Below, in pieces: positions 36,026 through 47,730 of a DNA stretch of 64,000 nucleotides. The notes below the pieces were generated by a model. That model made no database searches and was not told the origin of the DNA. It was given only the letters and a program-made list of their open reading frames with translations. This stretch comes from Clostridia bacterium UC5.1-1C12 (GTDB lineage: Bacteria; Bacillota_I; Bacilli_A; Erysipelotrichales; Erysipelotrichaceae). The translations under genes and the position numbers were made by a program. The stretch is taken from NCBI GenBank assembly GCA_001305055.1, contig BBZX01000008.1:74701-138700 (forward strand), in the 5' to 3' direction. Position 1 is the first letter of the stretch; each line of letters starts with the position of its first letter.

Positions 36026-38337
36026 ATGAGCAAAGAGAAATTTAGATTCACAGGTTTATCAGCGGCTGAAGTTACACAGCGAGAAACTGAAAATAAGGTC
36101 AATGTGGAAATCCGTCCGGAATCAAAAACGATCAGGGATATCTGCAAGGATAATATCTTTACATATTTTAATCTGATCTTTTGTATACTGGCCTTGATTT
36201 TAATTGCTGCGAGGTCTTTTCATAATATGCTGTTTATGTTTGTGGTCATCATTAACACATCCATTGGTATTATTCAAGAAATCCGAGCCAAGAAAACCTT
36301 AGATGCCCTGCGGCTTGTTTCAGCGCCTAAGGCACATGTGATCCGAGACGGCCAATTACAGGAAATCAATGCACATGCGCTGGTGCTTGATGATTTGGTG
36401 GTGTTTGAGGCAGGAAATCAGATTTATGCGGATGCCCAAATTGTGGAAGGACAGCTGGAAGTAAATGAAAGTCTGCTGACCGGTGAGGCAGACGCGCTGG
36501 TTAAAAAGGCCGGTGATGAACTTTTAAGCGGCAGTTTTGTGATCAGCGGTCAATGCGCTGCCCGTTTGATTCGTGTCGGCGCCGATGCCTATGCATCACG
36601 GTTGATTAAAGAAGCCAGCAAAAGTAAAGTCGTTCAGTCAGAGATGATGACATCGCTGAGAAAACTTGTTAAGGGAATCGGCATCGCGATAATTCCAATT
36701 GGCGTGCTGATGTTTCTTAAGCAGACTTGGCTGCTGCATCAAGACTTTTCTCAATCCGCCGTTTCAGTTGTAGCAGCGCTGATTGGGATGATTCCGGAAG
36801 GGCTGGTGCTGCTGACCAGTGTGGCACTGGCGCTTTCAATCCTGCGCTTGGCGAAACGTCAGACCGTAGTTCATGAGCTGTATTGTATAGAAACGCTGGC
36901 ACGGTAGATGTGCTTTGTCTTGATAAAACCGGTACGATTACGGAAGGCAGTTTGCTGTTAGAAAAAATCATCGCTTTGGATCATCATCCAGAGAAGCAGA
37001 TTTTAGAAATATTAAATGCCATGGCGCACAATACATCGGATAATAACGCAACCGCGCAGGCTATCAAAGAATTCTTTAAAAATGATACCAGTGACTGGGT
37101 TAAGGTTGATGAACAGCCTTTTTCTTCACAGCGCAAATGTAGCTCACTTGCTTTTGAAGAGCATGGACGTTTTGTGCTGGGAGCTTTTGAATATGTAATG
37201 CCTTTACTGGCTTCAGCTTATATAGCTGAAATCAATCGTTATCTTGAAGAAGGACAGCGTGTTTTACTGCTTGCGAAGGAGAATGAGCCTTTGGCATTTC
37301 TGCTTTTCTCAGATAAGATCCGTGATCATGCCAATGAGACATTGAGTTATTTTGAACAGCAGGGGGTTGCCTTAAAGGTCATCTCTGGTGATAATCCGAT
37401 TGCCGTAAGGCAGATTGCCAGCCGGGCCGGTATTAAAGATGCGCATCGGATGGCGGATGCATCTAAGCTTGATGATGAAGCTTGATTCGGGCGGCTGAGG
37501 ATACGGTTGTTTTTGGCCGTGTTTCTCCGAAGCAGAAAAAACTGCTGATTCAGACTTTGAAGCAGAATGGACATACGGTGGCGATGACGGGTGATGGAGT
37601 CAATGATATTTTAGCAATGAAGGAAGCCGATTGTTCGGTTGCGATGGCCAGCGGCAGTGAAGCGGCATCACATGCAGCTCAGCTTGTGCTGCTTGATTCT
37701 GATTTTACGGTCATGCCGAAGATTCTGGAAGAGGGAAGGCGGGTTATCAATAACATCCAGCGTTCTGCGTCTTTATTTCTGGTTAAGAATATCTATTCCT
37801 TTTTAGTTGCGGTCTTACTGATGTTTTTTGCTTTTCCATATCCGTTTACACCGATTCAGCTGACGCTGATCAGTTCGCTGACTATCGGTATTCCTTCATT
37901 TATTTTAGCGTTTGAACCTTCCACCAGCCGTGTGCGCGGGAAGTTTATGGAAACAGTGCTGCTTAGGGCACTGCCGGGCGGGCTGACCAATGTTACGATT
38001 ATTATTGCGGCGGTCTGCGCAAGCTTGATCATGGGGATATCCAGTGATCATACCTCATATATCTGCATGGTAAGCACCGGTACATGCGGTTTGTTGGTTT
38101 TGTTAGTTACATGTCTGCCGTTAAGTCAGATGCGTAAAATCCTTTTGGCAGTCATGGCCTCTTTTATTTGTGGGCTTATCGATTTTATCCCTGCCTTACA
38201 TCATTCAAACGCCGATGCAGTTTTCATCCTTTATCTTGCTGGCAGTGCTGCTGGCGGCAATTCCTTTCATTTTGCGCGGATATACGCTGCTGATTCGGCG
38301 CATTGAAGAATTTTATCAAAGTAAAACAAAAAAATAA
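36026..38337 (+). CDS. CtpE-like P-type cation ATPase (several frame breaks)
   Basis: All P-type signatures are present: LLTGEAD (A-domain), phosphorylation site DKTGTITEG, hinge TGDGVND, and helix 4 IPEGLVLLTSVAL. The PEGL in place of PEGI, and the spacing, resemble Mycobacterium CtpE, a calcium importer. Calcium is therefore a reasonable guess, not proven. Breaks are near 36903 (GG for GGG), 37481 (TT for TTT) and about 38200. After that the last helix reads SSFILLAVLLAAIPFILRGY and the protein ends at TAA 38337. Corrected length is about 770 residues. It stands alone with its own upstream region. Confidence 0.85.
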
Positions 38338-38341
38338 AATA

Positions 38342-38374
38342 TGACACAGGGGTGTCACAGTCATCACTTATAAT
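38342..38374 (+). promoter_or_regulatory. Promoter with palindromic operator of the zinc-ribbon gene
   Basis: TGACAC-AGGG-GTGTCA (38342-38357) is a perfect palindrome 11 bases upstream of TATAAT (38369-38374). The -35 is poor and lies under the palindrome, so the site probably binds a regulator of the downstream pair. Confidence 0.6.
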
Positions 38375-38398
38375 AAGGGCATGAAAGAAAGTGAGGAT

Positions 38399-38656
38399 AT
38401 GAAAATGAAATTTTGTCAATGCTGCGGTATGCCAATGGAAGGTGCTGTTTATGGTAAGGAGAAGGATGGAACATTGAGTGAAGATTATTGTGAATATTGT
38501 TATGCGGATGGTGAATTTACAACTCAGTGCACAATGGATGAGATGATTGAACAATGTGTGCCATTCTGTGTTGAGGCCGATCCTACAACGACAAAGGAAC
38601 AGGCAAGAGCTTCAATGAAGGCATATTTTCCAACCTTAAAGCGTTGGGCTCAGTAA
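38399..38656 (+). CDS. Zinc-ribbon domain protein
   Basis: This 85-residue protein starts at ATG 38399 after GTGAGGAT. Two CxxC pairs (KFCQCCGMPM and YCEYCYADGEF) form a zinc ribbon. The rest (TTQCTMDEMIEQCVPF, then a helix ending KRWAQ) matches the small 'zinc ribbon domain-containing' proteins common in Bacillota, often next to GyrI-like proteins. The role is unknown, possibly stress- or metal-related. Its stop codon shares a base with the next ATG. Confidence 0.82.
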   Translation: MKMKFCQCCGMPMEGAVYGKEKDGTLSEDYCEYCYADGEFTTQCTMDEMIEQCVPFCVEADPTTTKEQARASMKAYFPTLKRWAQ

Positions 38657-39294
38657 TGATTGTTGATTACAAAAAAAGCTGTAAAGAAATTTATCTGCCC
38701 AAAACCGAACCTTCACTCATTACATTGCCGCCGATCGCTTATGCGGCAGTGAAGGGCTGTGGTGATCCTAATACGTCAGAGACTTATAAAGAAGCCTTAG
38801 AATTGCTTTATGGTCTTTTGTATACGATTAAAATGAGCAAGCGCTCAGACCATCCGTTTGCCGGTTATTTTGATTATGTCGTGCCGCCGCTGGAAGGCTT
38901 ATGGGAGAATGGCGGTGAATTGAATGATGCCGTCGATAAGCATCGGTTTGTCTGGGTTTCGATGATTCGTCTGCCTGAATTTATCGATGCACAGGCATTT
39001 GATCGGGCTGTTGAAATGCTCCATGCAAAGAAACCCAAGCTTGATGTCAGTAAATTGTTTTATAAGGTTTATGAGGAAGGGCTCTGCGTGCAATGCATGC
39101 ATTTGGGTTCCTATGATGATGAGCCGGCAACCTTAGCGAAAATGAATGCGTTACTTGAGGCTGACGGTTATTGTACTGATATTGATGAATCACGCTGGCA
39201 TCATGAGATCTATCTCAGTGATCCGCGCAAATGTGCTTCAGACAAACTGAAAACAATTATCCGGCATCCAATACGGAGTGTGAAGGCAGAATAA
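38656..39294 (+). CDS. GyrI-like small-molecule-binding domain protein
   Basis: The intact 212-residue protein has the GyrI/SOUL-like fold markers PPIAYAAVKGCGDPN, FAGYFDYVVPPLEGLW, CMHLGSYDDEPAT and the ending HHEIYLSDPRKCASDKLKTI. Such proteins bind or hydrolyse small toxic compounds. Start ATG 38656 overlaps the zinc-ribbon stop (TAATG), so the two are coupled and share the operator at 38342. A longer upstream start is unlikely. Confidence 0.85.
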   Translation: MIVDYKKSCKEIYLPKTEPSLITLPPIAYAAVKGCGDPNTSETYKEALELLYGLLYTIKMSKRSDHPFAGYFDYVVPPLEGLWENGGELNDAVDKHRFVWVSMIRLPEFIDAQAFDRAVEMLHAKKPKLDVSKLFYKVYEEGLCVQCMHLGSYDDEPATLAKMNALLEADGYCTDIDESRWHHEIYLSDPRKCASDKLKTIIRHPIRSVKAE

Positions 39295-39299
39295 GAACA

Positions 39300-39323
39300 A
39301 GAGAAGCAGCAATGCTTCTTTTT
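39300..39323 (+). terminator. Intrinsic terminator
   Basis: AGAAGC-AGCAAT-GCTTCT followed by TTTT, after the GyrI-like gene. Confidence 0.8.
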
Positions 39324-39404
39324 CACTGTCAGTAAAGTTTATGCTGGGCATAACAGAACCTAAAATACGCAGTCTATGGTATGCTTATGCCAAAGAGGGA
39401 TCGT

Positions 39405-40616
39405 ATGAAAAAATTATGTCTTGGTTTGTTATGCTTATTATGCGGCTGCGGGAATATTAATGCGGTTGAAAGCGCCGCGCCTGCGCATGAGCTTAAACTG
39501 ATGATTGCCAGTGATCTGCATTATCAAAAGGAGCTGAGTTCTGTCAGTGCCGCAATCGTTGGTCAGATGGTCTATAATGATGAGATTGCTGACGCCTTAT
39601 GTGAAACGGCGATTGAAAATCAGCCTGAGGCTTTGATATTGCTTGGCGATTTAAGCAATGTCGGCGCTTATGCCGATCATGAGCGGATGGCGGCAAAATT
39701 GGCACGCGTCAAGGCGGCCGGTGTTGATGTTTATGTTGTGCCAGGCAATCATGATCTTCAGCAGTCCTCAGCGGCTGATTTTGAAAAAATATATGCTGAC
39801 TTTGGTTTTAATCAGGCTTTTTCAAGAGATCGTGATTCCTTGAGCTATGCTGTTAAAATCAATGATGACTGCTGGCTGCTGGCCTTGGATACCAATGAGG
39901 AACAGATGGCTTACGGACACTTAAGTGATAATACTTTCATGTGGGCGGAGAAGGTGCTGAAAGAAGCTGAACAGGCGAATGCTTATGTATTGGGAATCTC
40001 TCATCATAATCTTCTGCGTCACTCAATGGAGGGAACTGAAAAGAGTTTTATGATTGATAAGGCGGATGAGCTGGCCAACCTGCTGCTGCGTTATGGTGTA
40101 CCGCTTTATCTAAGCGGGCATCGTCATGGCCGCAGTGTTCAGACTAAGACATTAGGCGATGCTGAAATCACTGAAATTGTCAGTGACATGCTTTTAAACT
40201 ATCCCAATATTTATGGTGTTTTAGATTTTAGTACCGATCGAACGATTACCTATGAAGGCATGGAGCTTGATGTATCCGCGTGGGCGGCAAAGCAGGCAAG
40301 CCAAGATGAAAAGCTATTGGATTTTAAAACCTATTCATACAATCTGTGCGCAGCGAAGGCGGCCGGCATGGGCAGCACAGCACTTGCTTCTAAGCCGCTT
40401 GATGATGTGGACAGTCAGGCGATGCAGTCTTTTATGGAACAATTTTATTTAGCCTATGCGCAAGGTGAAATCTATCAAGTGCGGGATGCGATGCTGGCAG
40501 ATCCGGCATATGCTTTATGGCAGCAGAATTGCAGGGGAGAAACTTATCAGCGCTGGATTGAATATGTGCTGAATAATTATAAAGAAAATTATGATCGATG
40601 GGAAATCCGCTATTAA
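39405..40616 (+). CDS. Lipoprotein metallophosphoesterase
   Basis: The 403-residue protein starts at ATG 39405 with a lipoprotein signal (LGLLCLLCGC). All calcineurin-type metal motifs are present: IASDLHYQ, LLGDLSNVG, VPGNHDL, GISHHN and SGHRHGR. A C-terminal helical extension of about 120 residues follows. It should be anchored outside the membrane and hydrolyse phosphoesters such as nucleotides or sugar phosphates. The substrate is unknown. The frame is intact. A terminator formed by AATCCGC/GTGGATT with T run overlaps its 3' end (about 40602-40630). Confidence 0.87.
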   Translation: MKKLCLGLLCLLCGCGNINAVESAAPAHELKLMIASDLHYQKELSSVSAAIVGQMVYNDEIADALCETAIENQPEALILLGDLSNVGAYADHERMAAKLARVKAAGVDVYVVPGNHDLQQSSAADFEKIYADFGFNQAFSRDRDSLSYAVKINDDCWLLALDTNEEQMAYGHLSDNTFMWAEKVLKEAEQANAYVLGISHHNLLRHSMEGTEKSFMIDKADELANLLLRYGVPLYLSGHRHGRSVQTKTLGDAEITEIVSDMLLNYPNIYGVLDFSTDRTITYEGMELDVSAWAAKQASQDEKLLDFKTYSYNLCAAKAAGMGSTALASKPLDDVDSQAMQSFMEQFYLAYAQGEIYQVRDAMLADPAYALWQQNCRGETYQRWIEYVLNNYKENYDRWEIRY

Positions 40617-40688
40617 AAGTGGATTTTTTCTTTTGATTGGGAGCGAACGTGCTATAATAATTAAAATAAAATGGTTGGAGGAATGTGT

Positions 40689-41431
40689 ATGATTATTAAA
40701 AAGAAGTGCTGATAACTCCCTTTAATCTGACCCGCATGCTGCATATCTATGTGCCTGATGGTGCTTTTCGCAGTAAAAAGCGTTATCCGGTAATGTATAT
40801 GTTTGACGGTCATAATTTGTTTGATGATGAGGAAGCGACCTATGGCAAAAGCTGGGGGCTGAAGAAATGGCTGGATGAACATAAGATAAATTTAATCATT
40901 GTCGGCATTGAATGCAATCATGAAGGCAATGAGCGGCTTTCAGAATTCTCACCGTATGATTTCACTTATCGGAAAAGCCGGATCAAGGGTAAAGGCAAAC
41001 AGCTCATGCAATGGGTTTGTGAGGAGTTGAAACCATTGATCGATAAGGAGCTGCCAACCTTGTCAGATCGTGCGCATACGGCAATCGGCGGCAGTTCAAT
41101 GGGCGGTTTGATGGCTTTGTATACAGTGCTGCATCACAATGATGTATTTGCCTTGTCAGCCGTAGTTTCTCCGCATATCTTTGGCATGAATGATGCGCTT
41201 GATCAAGAGGTAAACAAAACGCTGCAGGACTCTACCAAGATTTATATCAGCTGGGGTGCTAAGGAATGCCGTTCTAAACAATCTCTCGCTCAATACAGTG
41301 CTGCTTTAATCAATATCGCAAACATCCATTCAGGCCAGGTTTATTTGAATCTTAAAGTTGATGGTGAACATAATGAAGCCAGCTGGGAAAAGGAAATTCC
41401 ATGCTTCATGAATTATTTGTATTTGCGTTAA
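40689..41431 (+). CDS. Esterase-D-like alpha/beta-hydrolase (frame break at start)
   Basis: This protein of about 247 residues has the putative-esterase layout MLHIYVPDGAFRSKKRYPVM, FDGHNLFDDEEATYGKSWG, nucleophile GGSSMGGLMAL and a late His in VDGEHNEASWEKE. The start is ATG 40689 after GGAGGAATGTGT. The open frame continues only if the five A near 40703 are six (MIIKKEVLITPF). It is co-directional with the ATP-grasp gene 14 bases later. Natural substrates of the family include siderophore and sugar esters. Confidence 0.8.
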
Positions 41432-41445
41432 AGGAGGCATTAATC

Positions 41446-42642
41446 ATGAATTTTGTATTTATTTCGCCTAATTTTCCAGATAATTACTGGCTGTTTTGTC
41501 AGGGCTTAAAAAGGTTAGGGGTCAATGTGTGCGGTATCGGTGACGCGCCGTATGAGACATTGAGTGAAGAATTGAAACAGAACCTAAATGAATATTATCG
41601 GGTTGATTCATTGGCTGATTATGACGAGATGATCAAAGCTATCGGCTATTTCACTTATCGTTATGGAAAAATCGATTGGCTGGAATCAAATAATGAATAT
41701 TGGCTGCGTCAGGATGCCCGTCTGCGCCGAGAGTTTAATATTCAAACCGGCATTCAGCCGGAAGCTATCGACGGCTATCAGTGTAAATCGCGGATGAAGG
41801 AATATTACGCGAAGGCCGGTGTGAAGACAGCGCGCTGGTGTTTGTCTGAGAAGCCGGAAGAAGTAGAAGCCTTTGCGAATCAGGTCGGCTTCCCATTGAT
41901 TGCCAAACCCAATATTGGCGTAGGCGCCGGTAATACGCATAAGATTAATTCGATGGGTGAGCTGAGAAGTTTAGTAGCTGCCGGTTTTAATGAAGTGATG
42001 ATTTTTGAGGAATTTATCAAGGGAGATGTAACTTCCTATGACGGTATTGTCAATGAGCGGGGAGAGATTCTTTTTGAGATATCCCATGTCTATACCGCAT
42101 CCATCATGGATGCGGTGAATGAGCATCAGGGGATTGGCTGTTATTCACGGCTTTCGCTGCCTGATGAGCTGAAGCAGGCTGGCCGTAAAACCGTTGCCGC
42201 TTTTAATACCCGCAGCCGTTTCTTTCATTTTGAATTTTTTGTGCTCAGTGAGGATCAGCCGGGAGTCGGCAATAAGGGTGATGTTTTAGGCTTGGAAGTA
42301 AATATGCGGCCGCCGGGTGGTTTTTTGCCGGATCTGATTAATTATGCCAATGATTTTAATATCTATCAGTTATGGGCAGATATGATTGTTACCAATCAGA
42401 CATCCATGACCAGTGAGCGTCCATATTCAGCTGTCTTTATGGGCCGTAAAGATTGTTTAAGTTATCAATATTCGCTGCAGGATATCCGCGATGAATTTAA
42501 GGAAGCGGTGTTGGATATCCGTCGTCTGCCGTCCGTGCTGGCAGAGGCTATGGGGGATGTAGTCGTATTAGCCCGCTTTAAAACTACCGCTGAGGTTGAA
42601 CGGTTTGTGGCCTCATGTTCGCGGTTAGCTGACAATAGTTAA
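41446..42642 (+). CDS. ATP-grasp carboxylate-amine ligase
   Basis: This intact protein of 398 residues starts at ATG 41446 after AAAGGAGG. An N-terminal pre-ATP-grasp domain (FVFISPNFPDNYWLFCQGLK) is followed by the ATP-grasp fold: FPLIAKPNIGVGAGNTHKI (phosphate-binding loop), VMIFEEFIKGDVTSYDGIV and the metal-binding GLEVNMRPPGG. It should join a carboxylate to an amine or thiol through an acyl phosphate. The substrate is unknown. It is probably co-transcribed with the esterase before it. Confidence 0.85.
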   Translation: MNFVFISPNFPDNYWLFCQGLKRLGVNVCGIGDAPYETLSEELKQNLNEYYRVDSLADYDEMIKAIGYFTYRYGKIDWLESNNEYWLRQDARLRREFNIQTGIQPEAIDGYQCKSRMKEYYAKAGVKTARWCLSEKPEEVEAFANQVGFPLIAKPNIGVGAGNTHKINSMGELRSLVAAGFNEVMIFEEFIKGDVTSYDGIVNERGEILFEISHVYTASIMDAVNEHQGIGCYSRLSLPDELKQAGRKTVAAFNTRSRFFHFEFFVLSEDQPGVGNKGDVLGLEVNMRPPGGFLPDLINYANDFNIYQLWADMIVTNQTSMTSERPYSAVFMGRKDCLSYQYSLQDIRDEFKEAVLDIRRLPSVLAEAMGDVVVLARFKTTAEVERFVASCSRLADNS

Positions 42643-42652
42643 CAAATGAACG

Positions 42653-42692
42653 AATGCCGCAGACAGTGATGTTTACGGCATTATTTTATTAA
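42653..42692 (+). terminator. Intrinsic terminator
   Basis: AATGCCG (42653-42659) pairs with CGGCATT (42676-42682), followed by ATTTTATT. Confidence 0.75.
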
Positions 42693-42747
42693 AATCAGGG
42701 TCCGTTTTGATTTATGGCAGGATATCAATTTTATATATCAAAAGCAG

Positions 42748-42776
42748 TTGAAATTTAAAGAAGGGTTCTATATAAT
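42748..42776 (+). promoter_or_regulatory. Promoter of the flavoprotein reductase gene
   Basis: TTGAAA (42748-42753), a 17-base spacer and TATAAT (42771-42776). An excellent ribosome site (GGGAGG) precedes the ATG. Confidence 0.8.
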
Positions 42777-42826
42777 GAGATTGTTAAAAAGTGGATAAAC
42801 ATTTTTAACATAGGGAGGTATAGATC

Positions 42827-44589
<1,763 letters not shown>

Positions 44590-44603
44590 ATTGATTATTG
44601 AAG

Positions 44604-44635
44604 GAGTTCATCAGCAAGGGTGAGCTCTTTTTTTG
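44604..44635 (+). terminator. Intrinsic terminator
   Basis: GAGTTCA (44604-44610) pairs with TGAGCTC (44621-44627), then a seven-base T run. Confidence 0.82.
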
Positions 44636-44699
44636 ATTGACTGTGCTTATTATCTTTATTTCAGCTGATTATTCAGCATTGGCGCGGCTTGTGTAAACC

Positions 44700-44787
44700 T
44701 TGACACATGGGGGTTAATCATTTATATTATAGATAAAAGCGACTGCTAAATGTCAAAAAAGGCATACGCAGTGGCTGATGTTTTTTT
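44700..44787 (+). promoter_or_regulatory. Promoter and terminator-like leader of the hybrid kinase gene
   Basis: TTGACA (44700-44705), a 17-base spacer and TATATT (44723-44728) form a promoter. The transcript then folds AGCGACTGC (44738-44746) with GCAGTGGCT (44768-44776), one mismatch, followed by GATG and seven T. That looks like an intrinsic terminator inside the 5' leader, 19 bases before the start codon. Confidence 0.6.
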
Positions 44788-44805
44788 AAAGGAGTGTACA
44801 CCGCT

Positions 44806-47605
44806 ATGGACAAATGGATTCAAATTAGACGGGGAATCGCTGTACTTTTGACAGCAGCCGTAGTTACATTGTTCAATGCAGTACCAACGGAGGCTCAGCC
44901 GCGAGTGCTGAAGGTTGCTTTTCACCGGTAAAAGGGATTACGGAAATCGCGGAAGACGGCAGCCGTCAGGGGCTGGTTGTTGATTATCTGAATGAGATCG
45001 CCAAATATACCGGCTGGGAATATGAATATATTGATACTGACGGTGAGCACATGGTTGATGAATTCTTAGAAGGCAACTATGATTTAATGGGCGGTACTTA
45101 TTATTCACCGGGATTCGAGAAATATTTTGCTTATCCTGATTTTAATATTGGTTATAGCAAATCAGTGCTTATTGCACGCTATGATGACAAGCAAATCAAT
45201 GGCTTTGATCTGCGCAGTTTAAATGGCAAGACAATTGGTGTTTATGAGAAGGCGGCCGAAAATATCCGCCGTTTGAAGGAGTTTCTGTCAATCAATGATC
45301 TGGAATGTGAACTCCGTACTTACAGCTATGAGGAGCTTTCCGATGATGGTAATTTACATCCTTATTTAGCAAGCGGTGAGGTTGATCTGCTGCTTGGCAA
45401 CGGCTTTGAAGACTCGGCTGGTTTTCGCACCGTGGCTGCATTTAATTCACAGCCATATTATATCGTGACCCAAGCTGGTGATCAGGAAATTCTTGATGGC
45501 TTGAATATGGCTATGGCAAAAATATTAGATTCTGATCCTGATTTTAGTGAGAATCGATATTTAGAGCATTTTCCAACCATTTCATCCATTGATATTGTAC
45601 TGAATGAACAAGAACGCAGTTACATTCAAAACCGTGAACCTGTTAATATTGCTTTGCCAAGGCGGTTTCATCCACTGATCTGTCTTGAAACGGAAGATGA
45701 CCTTCACAATGGCATCATCCCGGATATTCTTGAGAAAATAGCTGATTTTACAGGTTTAACATTTAATTTTGTTTATACTGATACTTATATTGAGGCGGTT
45801 GAGCTGGTTCAGCAGGGTGGTGCTGACATGCTTGGGTTTTACTTAGGCACTGAAGCCGAGTCAATGGATATGGGCTTGGCCTTAACGTCTCCCTATGTTA
45901 ATATGAACAGCATCGTGGTGCGTAATAAGGCTTCTACATATCCTGACGATGATTTAATTTGTGCGATCGTAGAGGGTCAGTCACTGCCTTCGGATATCAC
46001 CGCTGCAAAGGTTCAGACCTATCCTACCATTACGGCGGCACTTAAGGCAGTAAATAATGGCAGTGCGGATTTTGTCTATGGTTTAGCGGTGCGTCTGGAA
46101 CAGGATATTCAAAGAAATCATTTTACGAATGTGGTGCCGGTGACCTTAGTTAATGATCGCAGCGATCTTAATTTTGCACTGAAACGGCCGGTTGATATTG
46201 ATCTGCTTTCAATTATCAATAAAGCCATTAACAGGTTATCAGATAAGGATAAATCGTTAGTTCTGGATCAAAATATGATTTCTATCGGCAATACACGAAT
46301 GTCTTTGATTGAAATTATTTATGCCAACCCGATGACCTTCATTGCGGTGCTGTCATTATTTCTGTTAGTGCTGGTAGCGGCAGTCTTGGGGGTAAACCGG
46401 GCACGGACACGGGCGGCGCTGATGCAGAGCAGCTTGGAACAGGCGGAGGCTGAAAGCAAAGCAAAGGGTGAATTCCTGTCTCATATGAGCCATGAGCTTC
46501 GTACACCCATGAATGCGGTCCTCGGTCTTACTGACCTTACTAATATGATGGAAGGTGTACCGGACGATGTAAAACATAATCTGGAAAAGCTGAGAGCCTC
46601 TTCACATTACATGCTTGATTTAATAAATGATATTCTCGATATGAGCCGTATTAACAGCGGCAAGCTGACGCTCGGGAAGGAACCTTTTCACTAAAGCGCA
46701 TGTTAGGTGAAATCAATACAATGATGGAAACTGAAGCTCAGCGTTTGGGCTTAACGTATGTTTTAAAACAAGATGTCATTCATAACAATCTTAACGGCGA
46801 TGTTCTCCGCTTGCGGCAAGTATTAACAAATCTGCTTTCTAATGCCTTTAAGTTTACACCATCAGGCGGCTCTGTGACGTTGAGTGTCAGTGAAGAAGTT
46901 CAATCTGAGAATGAAGCAGCTTTTACATTCAAGGTAGCAGATACCGGCATCGGCATTTCTTCAGAGGATCAGAAACGAATCTTTGAAAGCTTTGAACAAG
47001 TAGGCGCCAGCTTTACTAAAAGTCAGGGAACCGGTCTAGGCTTGCCGATCAGCAGCAGTATTGTTTCCATGATGGGCGGTGAGCTGAAGGTCAGCAGTCA
47101 GCCGCATGAGGGAAGTGAATTCTACTTCACCATTATCCTGCCGCTGAGTGCAGAAGCTGAGCAAAGCAGCAATGCGGATGAATATTTGAATAATAATGTA
47201 TTGGCGGGTGTAAAGATTTTGTTGGCTGAAGATAATGATCTGAATGCTGAAATTGCTGTGCAGCTGCTTGAAATTCAAGGTGCCAAGGTGTACCGCTGTG
47301 TAAATGGCAAACAGGCGCTTGATGAGTTCAGCCGCTGTGAGCCAAATACATATCAGCTGATCCTCATGGATATTCAGATGCCGGAAATGAATGGATTAGC
47401 GGCATCCCGCGCAATTCGTTCGTTAGCCCGTAAAGACGCGGCAGTTATACCCATTGTGGCAATGACCGCCAATACCTTTAAAGAAGATGTGGAAGCGGCA
47501 TCGGCAGCCGGTATGAATGGCTTTATCCCAAAACCGCTGGATGTGAATTATCTCTATCATCTGCTGCAGGATATCTTGCGTAAGACTAAGCTAAAGGATG
47601 ACTAA
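44806..47605 (+). CDS. Hybrid sensor kinase with two solute-binding domains (two frameshifts)
   Basis: The corrected length is about 933 residues. A signal peptide is followed by two SBP_bac_3-type solute-binding domains (about 30-255 and 265-490; [20 protein letters not shown] opens the first). Next come one membrane helix, HisKA ([17 protein letters not shown]), HATPase ([24 protein letters not shown]) and a receiver with phospho-Asp in [13 protein letters not shown]. Breaks are near 44926 (four T for five) and 46690 (four T for five). The architecture is BvgS/EvgS-like without the HPt domain. It follows the flavoprotein reductase and may sense a substrate outside the cell. Confidence 0.88.
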
Positions 47606-47612
47606 ATCATAA

Positions 47613-47655
47613 AAAGTACCTCTTTTATTATTAGATAAAGGAGGTACTTTACTTT
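47613..47655. terminator. Intrinsic terminator
   Basis: AAAGTACCTC (47613-47622) pairs with GAGGTACTTT (47641-47650), with A and T runs at both ends, after the hybrid kinase gene. Confidence 0.85.
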
Positions 47656-47657
47656 GC

Positions 47658-47726
47658 TTTGGCATTAAAAAATTGGTGATTTGAAGCACGCCGGGAATTC
47701 TTAATGTTTCATATTTTAATGCCAAA
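47658..47726. repeat. 69-bp element with 13-bp perfect inverted ends
   Basis: TTTGGCATTAAAA (47658-47670) is repeated inverted as TTTTAATGCCAAA (47714-47726) around 43 bases. It lies between convergent genes just past the MFS stop. It could be a transcription end structure, a small RNA or a MITE-like relic. No flanking target duplication is evident. Confidence 0.5.
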
Positions 47727-47730
47727 ACAT

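Noticed and set aside
44729..44790. Cyclic di-GMP or other known riboswitch in the kinase leader
   Set aside because: The leader is too short and lacks the conserved core sequences of GEMM, yybP or similar classes; only a simple stem plus T run is visible.
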